From Coriaria nepalensis (taxonomy: Eukaryota; Streptophyta; Magnoliopsida; Cucurbitales; Coriariaceae): a stretch of DNA of 64,000 nucleotides. The position numbers were made by a program, and so were the translations under genes. Shown here piece by piece: positions 52,301 to 61,300 of the stretch; the stretch's first letter is position 1; each line of letters starts with the position of its first letter. The notes beneath the pieces were generated by a model. It was not told where the DNA came from, ran no database searches, and saw only the letters and a list, made by a program, of their open reading frames with translations. The stretch covers positions 3,100,001 to 3,164,000 of the forward strand of contig CP114486.1 of the NCBI GenBank assembly GCA_027186245.1, read 5' to 3'.

Positions 52301-55300
52301 TACTAGGTTTAAAACAAGAACTGACTGGATGAAGATCTGAGAACTGCCCCTCAAAGGAGGGGAGGACCATAGTAGAAGAAGAGGGCACAAATGATACAGG
52401 AAAGAAATGTTGATTTTCAAAGAAAATAATATTCCTAGAAATGCGTGTACGATGTAACGTAGGATCATAACAAGCAAAGCCCATTTGACACACATTATAT
52501 CCTCAGAATGCACATCTAATAGATTGAGCAGGTAATTTATGTCGCTCATGAGGTGGTAAATGAACAAAACATACACAACCAAAGATACGAAGATTATCAT
52601 TACTAGGTTGCTTAGCAAACAAGCGGAAATAGGGAGACTCCATGTGTAAAGCTTGGGAAGATAAATGATTAATCAAACAAGTAGCAGTTTTTAGAGCCTC
52701 AACTCAAAACATGGATGGAACAGAAGATTCTAACAAGAGAGTACGTACCATATCAAGAAGATGACGATTTTTGCGTTCGGCTACTCCATTTTGTTGAGGA
52801 GTAGAAGAACATGAACGTTGATGGATAATACCTTTAGAAGCCAAGAATGCCTAAAACTCAGTAGACAAATATTCACCACCAGAATTTGTGCGTAATGTCT
52901 TAATATGTGTAGAAAATTGATTTGCAACATACGCTAAAAATTCAGTGACAGTACGAAAAATCTCAGATTTAGAGCGAAGAAAATAAATCCAAGTGAATCT
53001 GCCATGATCATTATTGAAAGTCACATAGTATTTAAATTTTTCACGTGAACTAACTGGGGAAGGCCCCCAAACATCACTATGGATAAGATCAAAGCAGTGA
53101 GAAGCTCTACTAGCATGCAAAGGAAATGGAAGAGTTTTGCTTTTTCCAAGTTTGCAAGAATCACACTATAAAGAAGAACGTTCTTTAATATCAAGAAAGT
53201 TAGAGTTCAATACATGAGATAAGATTTGAGTATTGGGATGGTCTAAACGATGATGCCATACCATACTCAGATTAGGGACATTATGACAAGCAAAAGACTT
53301 AATAGAAGAAACATGAGAAAGTGCTGGAACATGTAAAAATAGTGGAAACAAACGCCCACTTTAGGTCCCTTTGCGATCGGCTCCTTCGTTACTTGGTCCT
53401 GCACAACACAACCATCGCCAGAAAAATTAACAGCACAATTGTTATCAACTAATTGACCAACAAAAATAAGATTCGTGGAAAGTTGAGGAGCAGGAAACAC
53501 ATCAGTAAATGTAGAAGAGGCAATTCCGACAGCAACGATGGGCGAAGAACTGCCATTGGCAGTTTGAATGGCAGAGTGACCAGAATAGGGCCAAACATGA
53601 GATAGATTTGTTGGATTATTCGTCATGTGATTAGAAGCCCCCGAGTCTACATACCATGACATATTAGATTTTTTACCTTGAAACCCCATCGCGGATAATG
53701 CTGAAACTAGCATCTGTTGCACCATTTCAGGGGTGTAGTAAGTGGCTGCAGCGTGATCAGAGGAAGCACGTGAGTAAGGGCCATGTGCAACAGAAGTCAC
53801 CGCTGGAGGAACAGTAACAGAAGCCTGAAATGCTTGGGTCGGACAATTTTGGGGGCAGATACGACATTCTTTGATAATATGACCATTTTTCTTACTATAA
53901 GAGCAAAATTTCTTCGGACAATGGGCAGCAATATGCCCCTATTCTTTGCAGCAGAAATATTGCAGATTTTTAGAATTCCTAGGTGATCCACATCCTTAGG
54001 CAGCATAAGCCATAGTCGCCGTCCCGGAACTGCCATAAGATTGCTCCAGAATAGCTTGAGTACGAAGACATTGTTCTTCGTGAAGTAACTCACCAAAACA
54101 AATATCAAGAGAGGGAACAAGAGATCTATTTAGTAGAGAGGAGCGAACCGATTCATATTCCGGGCCTAGTTTCATAACATACTGATCACTTTGGCTCGTC
54201 TTGTGAAGATTTCTGAATAGTCGCAAGACTAGCAACAAGAACAGCTGTTGTAACCAAATCAGAATATTCATGCCAAATAGTAAAAAATGTCGAGTAGTGT
54301 CTTGGATGGACTACTATGTTGAAACATGGCAATCACATGTTCCAACTGAAAGCGACGAGCATCATTATCTTGATAATAAACCATCTTCAAATAATTCCAC
54401 ATAGATTAAGCAGAGTAATGAGCCCGCAAGTTGGTGACAATATGTGGCTCCACCGAACCAAGAAGTTAAGACATGATTCGAGCATCAAGCACAACCCAAG
54501 ATGGAGAAGACACATCATCCTGGGATTTGGAAGTATCGGATGTTGGTGCAACATTCGTGCCATTGATATGGCCCCAAAGGTCTTTTCCCTTGAGAAAAAA
54601 TTCAAACTGAAAAACCCATGTAGAGTAATTTTTGCCTGTAAACTTGACACACTGGTGCAGAATCCATTGGAAAGAAATGGGACCGAAGACAAGGCAAAAA
54701 ACAATTATCCAAAAAGAATAAAGGAAGCGAGGTTGCCGAAAAATGCGCAGAAAAATGCGCAGACGCCGACACACGAAACCGAAAAACAATTTGAGTCATG
54801 TCGGTGACAACAAAACCAAGAGCAGAAAAGAATCAACCTTGCTATGATACCATGGTAAGTCTAAATGTTGTATGCATGGTCGAATGAATTTGGCCTTCTG
54901 ACTTCTCTCTATTATACAATCTATACAAGGGAATTCTATACATGGAAATAAGCTATATAGCTGCTAAGATTAACCCTATACAATCTGTCAAATATTAAGC
55001 TAATTATTCAGAATAGTAAATCAAGGAAATAAATATGGAAAGCTTTGATTTCCATTGACAAATATGGATAGCTTTGCTGTCCATTGACATTAAATATCCG
55101 CTTAGCCTAAAGGACTCGACATCAGCTGAAGCTGAATCTTGTATGAATTGGAAATTGAATAATATGGGGATATCTCTTTCTATTCGTTGATCTTTGGCTA
55201 TGGAAGAAATGAACAACTAATTGTTTCCTAAATCAATAAAATGGTTTATGGTGGTTAAACGGAGGTCTTTTCTCTCTTGAATTGATAAAATTGATACAAA

Positions 55301-58300
55301 CCCTAAGGTCATATATATATAGATAAGTCTGGCTGGATAAGAGCCCCTACAATTGAGGAATCTTGATTATAGGAATTTACAAATATTGATAATTTTTCCT
55401 AAAACAAATAAACTTGTACAGCTGGAATCTTATAACACACTTTTCCACACCCCCTCAAGTTGGTGAATAGGTATTTTTCCTTTATGAAGTGCCAATCCAC
55501 TTCAATATGTTCCGTTCTGTCATGTTGTACTAGGTTGTGTGCAATACTTATTGCAAACTTGTTATCACAGGAGTCTCATTGGCCTATCCCACTTATGTCT
55601 TAAGTCTTCTAGGATAATCTTTAGCCAAAGTAGCTCACTAATTCCTTGTGCCATTGCTTTAAATTCTGCTTCTACACTTGATCTTACCACGACATTTTGT
55701 TTCTTGCTTCTCCAAGTCACAAGATTACCACCTAAGAAAGTGCAATATCCCGAGGTGGATCTTTTGTCAGTTATTGAACCTACATAGTCAGCATTGGTAT
55801 AGGCTTCTAGTAGCAGCCATGTATTCCTTTTGAATAAAATTCCTCTCCCGGGAGTAGCCTTTAGATAATGTAGGACACGATAAACATGTAGATGTACCTC
55901 TTTTGGGTTGTGCATAAACTAACTTATCACACTCACTGCATAAGCTATATCCGGCCTTGTGTGTGAGAGATAAATCAGTTTCCTAACTAATCTCTGATGC
56001 ATCTCTATCTGTCCACTGCAACATCTTCATTAGCTTCTCTCGGTTTATGATTAGGATCTGTAGGAGTGTTTGCTGGTTTACATGCCAACTTCCCTATCCC
56101 TGTTAGAAGATCAATAACATATTTCTGTTGAGAGCTAAATATACCCTGTCGTGATTGAGCCACCTTTATCTCAAATTCTCTAGCCAAACACTATTTTAAC
56201 ACTCCTTTTTTCCTCTTCATCATTCCCTGTCACAATTATGCATCAACATAAACTAAGAGAGTGGTAACTCCCCTAGAGGTCGTGTGCTGATGAATAGTGT
56301 GTGATCTCCTTGGCTTTGCTTATACCCTGCATACCTTCCAAACCAAGCTGGAGACTGTTTTAGACCATATAGAGCCTTTCTCAGCTTGCATACTTTGATT
56401 GTTTCTAGATGATTTTCATATCCCGGTGGAATTTTCATGTATATCTCTTCTTCCAAGTCACCATGAAGAAACACATTTCTTACATTGAATTGTTGAATAT
56501 TCCAGTTGTAGTTTGCAGCCACTGACAATAAGATCCTAACTGCATTCATCTTGGCAATTGGGGCAAAGGTTTCCTGATAATCCACCTCTTAAGTTTGAGT
56601 GTACCCCTTAGCCACCAACCTAGCCTTATACCTTTCAAGAGTATACCATCTGCCTTGTATTTTATAGTGAAGACCCATTTGCACTCAACCGGTTTTTTTC
56701 CTTTAGGCAGCTCTACTAGTTCCCATGTCTTATTTTTCTCTAGGGATTCCATTTCTACTATCAAGCCGTCTCCATTCCTTATTAGATAATGCCTCAGATA
56801 ATGTGGTTGGGATAGGATTAGTATTTAGGCTTGCAAGAAAGCTTTTATGGGATGGTGAGAATTTCAAAAGACAGAGTGTGAGAGAGAGGGTATAGTTGAT
56901 GTTTAGTACATTCTCTGGTTCCTTTCCTAATGGCAATAGGTAGGTCAGTTACTGGTTTTGTCTGAGTGGAGCTAGGGACAGTTAGCTTCTTTTTCAAGAT
57001 CAGGTCCCGTTTGAAGAGTAGAGTTAGGGATACTCACCCCTTTTTCATGATTCGGTTCAGATTTTTTTCCCTCGAATACACTTGCAAATACCTCACAGAA
57101 GAACATTCTTATTGTTAGTCACAGTTTCTGTATTTGACACAAAAGATGTTGGACAGGAGGGTTGTTGAGAGATAGAGGGTTGTTGAGAAGAGAGGAGGAT
57201 AAATTAAGATCAAGTAGGAAGAAATCTCTATCCTTATCTTCTAATGAACACCCCCCCTGAAAATAAGGATGGGTAACGTATGGACGATGTTCTTCAAAAG
57301 TGACATCAATATACCCATAAGTTCTTGTAGGTGATAATAACATTTGTAACCTTCTTGAGTTGAGGAATGGCCCACAAAAATACATTTAATAGCCCTTGGA
57401 TCTAACTTTCCTCAATTATGACTGTGAATATGAACAAATGATGTGCACCCAAATATCCTAGGGGTAAGATTATTTGTGGTATTGAGGTTAGGGTAGAATT
57501 TGGAAAGTAGCATAGGAGTTTAAAGGCTAATAATACCCGTGATGGTAATCTGTTATAATGTGGGTGGAAGTAAGGATGGTTTCCCCCTAATAGGATGTAG
57601 GTACATTATTTTGGAAAAGTAAGGCTCGGGTTGTGGCTAAAAAGTGTCCATTTTTCTCTCGACTACTCCATTTTGTTCTAAGGGAGGGATGTCCTAGATG
57701 AACGTGATTGTAGAAATTTGGGCTTCCATCCCAAAACCAATTGGCAATGAGAGGAGTTGACCCATCTTCTTATATATTAGTTTTTCAAGTGTTCATTTTT
57801 AGATGTGGGATATAATATTCTCAATAGTGATGAAGCCAAATTTTGTCTTTATTGAAAATTTTTTCTGAAAAAAATGACAAAGATAAGTTGTTCTTGATAC
57901 TACTCAGATTGCTTGATGTCTCAAGGCAGTATAGTCCATCTTTTTCTTTAGCAAAGTCCAATCCTCTTCTCCGAATCCTGCTCCTGAAACTCATAGTAGG
58001 AAGGATAAAAAATCACATTACAGTTCATATCCCTAGTAAATTTTTGTATGGACAGTAGGTTGGTGGACAGTTTAGGTACATGAAGGACATTTTTAAGGAC
58101 AAGCGAGGGAGTAATTTGAATATCTCCTAATCCTGCTACTGTGGTAAGTGAGCCATATGCAACAACAATTTTTTATTACTAGGACATAGGGTATACGTAC
58201 TAAATTTTTTTTGGGGAAAGTGTCATATGGTCTGTAGCACCCGAATCAATGACCCAATCACTAGTAATATGTTTTTCCGAGGCATTTAATCCACTTGGAG

Positions 58301-61300
58301 TAGAGAACTTACCTGCATGTGCCAAGGAACACGCACCAGTAGGTTTTTCAAGAGTTCTCAAAAAGGTTTTCAGCTTCTCAATCTCCTCTTTGTTGAACTC
58401 CATTTGCTCCTTTGACTCCTTTTGGTTTGGCTGTGTTGTTGACATGTGAGCTTGCCCCTGGCTTTTGGACTGTCCTCCTTTTGTAGCCCCATTCCTTGTT
58501 TGAGGTTGACGGTTTTCCATTCAATTTCCAGCACTGATCTCTAGTGTGTCTGCTTCTTGCAGGACACCAGAGATTGTCACGACTCTCTTTGTTTCTAGGG
58601 GTTCTAGACAAGTCACCTTTTCCATTCTCATTAATTGGTTGCAGTGTATGGCTTAGGCTTCAATTGTTTCCGCCATTAGTCATCATAACAGATCCCCCCT
58701 CTTCTGTTCTTCCTCTCTTACCATGGATACTGCTTCATTTATGGAGGGCAGTTCCTCCTTTCCAAAAATTTGGATTCTTATTTGATCAAACTCAGCATTA
58801 AGACCTGCAAGAAAGTCATAAACTTTATCCTTTTCAATAAAATGCTTCAAAGCAGTTGCATCCTCGCTACACTTCATCGGTATGCACCGGTAGTGGTCAA
58901 GTCCCTGCCAACAATTTTTCAGCAGGTTGGCATACCCCATGACTGACTTATTTCCCTCTTTGGCAGCAGATGTCTTAGTCTTTATCTCATAGACTTGAGC
59001 AACATCTTTTCCTTTGGAATACATTTGCTTGATTACCTCCCAGATCTTCTTAGCCGTGGGCAAAAAACATGCAAGTATCACTAATATCAGGTGTCATGGA
59101 GTTCCACAACCATGTCATAATCATGGAATCTTCCTCATCCCAAGCCACAAACTTGGGATCTCCTTGTTTAGGTCCAGTACCAAGCAGATGGCTCAGTGTT
59201 CCTTTTCCATATTCTGTAAGTATCCTGTGTTTTGATCCACTGTCACTACTTTGGATTGGGTAGTTTCTGAAACATTCTCCACTACCTCTGATATGATGAA
59301 TCTTCTATTATGAAGGCAGAACTAAAAAAAAAAACCGGCAATAAAGGCTGACAGGAATTTTCGACTCTCAACAAATGCCTATGGCTCTGATACCAAGTTA
59401 AATCGAGGTCTTTTCTCTTGAATTGATAAAATTGATACAAACCCTAAGGTCATATCTAAATACTCTTACTGTACAGTGACTCTAGGAGACAAATCAGGCA
59501 CCTAATCTGCCTAAATAAGAGCCCCTACAATTGAGGAATCTTGATTCTAGGAATTTGCAGATATTGATAATTTTTCCTAAAATAACAAACTAGTATAGCT
59601 GGATTCTTAAACACAGTTTTCCACAATGGTTATAATTTGATCTTTTGCTAAATGCTTTTCACAGCTGTTTATCAAGTGAACTCAGCCTCATTGTGCCTTT
59701 ACATGGTCTTTCTGTTGAACAAAGCATCCTCTTATTGATGCTTACGAGCATGGAGATAACCAAGGCTTGCTTATGATCCGTCAATTATGTAAAAAATTTA
59801 ACCATCAGTTATCGACTTTCTTGTATGCTGCTAAAGAATTCAAAATTGTAGGTTTTATATTTGTGACCAATATTATTATTTTCTTAAGGACATGTAAAAC
59901 CCTAGTCCTTTGGAGTATTTGACCATAAGTTTTATATATAGATACTTGTCGAATTCCTGTGGAAGTAGTTGAGTCTTGACAATGTGTGTGATTGTTCTGT
60001 ATAAATCTTCTGTACTTCCTCATATGTCTACAAGTTGTTTCTTGTTAGACCCTGAAATATTGCATAAGCATATGGACTATGGATGTTCAGTCACAGATGT
60101 TTTCTCATGAGATTAAATTAAGAGACTCTCTTTTAATTACCATCAATTATACAGGTCACCCAATTGGATTCTTTTCAGCCCCTTTGTCTCAGATTGCTGG
60201 TGATGCTGAAGATAGGTCTCATGTGCATGATTTTCAGAATAAGTTGACTTGGGTAGAACTTTCTTCATCAGCAAATGAGGTATGTATAACTCATCTGTTT
60301 CAACTTTCTTTTCCTTTCTCGGTTGGAAAGAGGGTGAGAAGAGAAAGAAAGAGGGAGGGGAGAGGGGGACGGGGGGCGGTGTTTGCTATCAACTATGTAA
60401 CTTGTTGGATTTTTTATTGATGAGTTATTTACGGTTGAGAAAAATATGGTGCAGGGTTCTACTGATAAGAAGTCAAGTGGGAGAATCAGATGTACTGCAC
60501 TTCTGTCACCAAGATCTGAATCCGAGAGCAGTACCCAACCCTTCTCTGGTGGCCGAAAATCGGGATTTATACAAATTAGCCCTACCAGGGAAGGTCCTTG
60601 GACTAGTGTTAGGCTAAACTATGCTGCCCCTGCTGCTTGTTGGCGGTTAGGCAATGATGTTGTTGCCAGCGAAGCAAGTGTAAAGGATGGAAATCGATAT
60701 GTGAATATTAGGTCTCTGGTTTCAGTACATAACAGTACAGATTTTATTATTGATTTGCGCCTAGTATCAAGAGATTCCAAGAATAGCTCACAGCTACTAG
60801 ATGAAACTAGTAATCTCGAGGATTCACAATTTCATGGCGACTTCGTTCAAATAGATGATTTCTTTGAAATAGAAAAGTACAACCCCCGCATTGGCTGGGT
60901 TGGAAACTTGGAAGGAGGTCAAGATATATCAGATGGGGCAAGCACCCCTCAGGTAGTATATGTTGATTCCTTATGCGTCGTAACTTTATAATTCTAGTTG
61001 TTTTTGTCTATGCAATAGAGTGAGAGGATGAAGGGAGAGAGAAATGAACTATCATCATGTTTAAAACATGCACAGCCACATGATTTGATTTTTAATATTG
61101 TCAGGAAGTGCTACGATATAATGCTTATTCCTATAAGGTTTCTGGAGAACAAAACAAAAACAAAATTTGGCCTCCATGTAAAGCCTCAAAATGGTGCTGT
61201 CCAAGTTGAACTTATTCCTACCTTATTTTTTCTGAGGCATAAAAACCTAAACATTATGCACCTATCTCCTTGTGAGCTGGAAGGAGCTTTTACCTCTCCC

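Larger units (their letters stand above)
50333..55070 (-). mobile_element. Older Ty1/copia LTR retrotransposon in VPS13 intron 44 (antisense)
   Basis: The element spans about 4.74 kb between a pair of 218-bp direct repeats (50333-50550, 54853-55070). On the minus strand the primer site TGGTATCATAGC (54841-54852) follows the right (5') LTR, and the polypurine tract TTTGAGGGGGC precedes the left (3') LTR. Gag, protease, integrase, RT and RNase H remnants follow in copia order from right to left. The LTRs differ at about 17 of 218 positions (near 8%), so it is older than the sense element. The outer ends are irregular: a 29-bp tandem duplication seems to follow the right LTR, and no clean target duplication is seen. 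TTAAA at 50322-50326 and 55090-55094 is one candidate. Confidence 0.9.
55253..59625 (-). mobile_element. Degenerate Ty1/copia LTR retrotransposon in VPS13 intron 44 (antisense)
   Basis: The element is about 4.37 kb. Repeats at 55253-55449 (197 bp) and 59396-59625 (230 bp) are the LTRs, ending TTTTCCACA on the plus strand (TGTGGAAAA at the minus-strand start). The perfect tRNA-Met primer site TGGTATCAGAGC stands at 59384-59395 (minus), and a TTGAGGGGGTG polypurine tract lies beside the left LTR. ATGGT at 55248-55252 and at 59626-59630 is an apparent 5-bp target duplication. The LTRs differ by many substitutions and by an indel of about 33 bases, so this is an old copy. Coding parts are fragmentary. 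Confidence 0.9.

Noticed and set aside
54316..54807. 163-codon plus-strand frame inside intron 44
   Set aside because: It is antisense to the gag region of the older copia element, with no protein-like motif.
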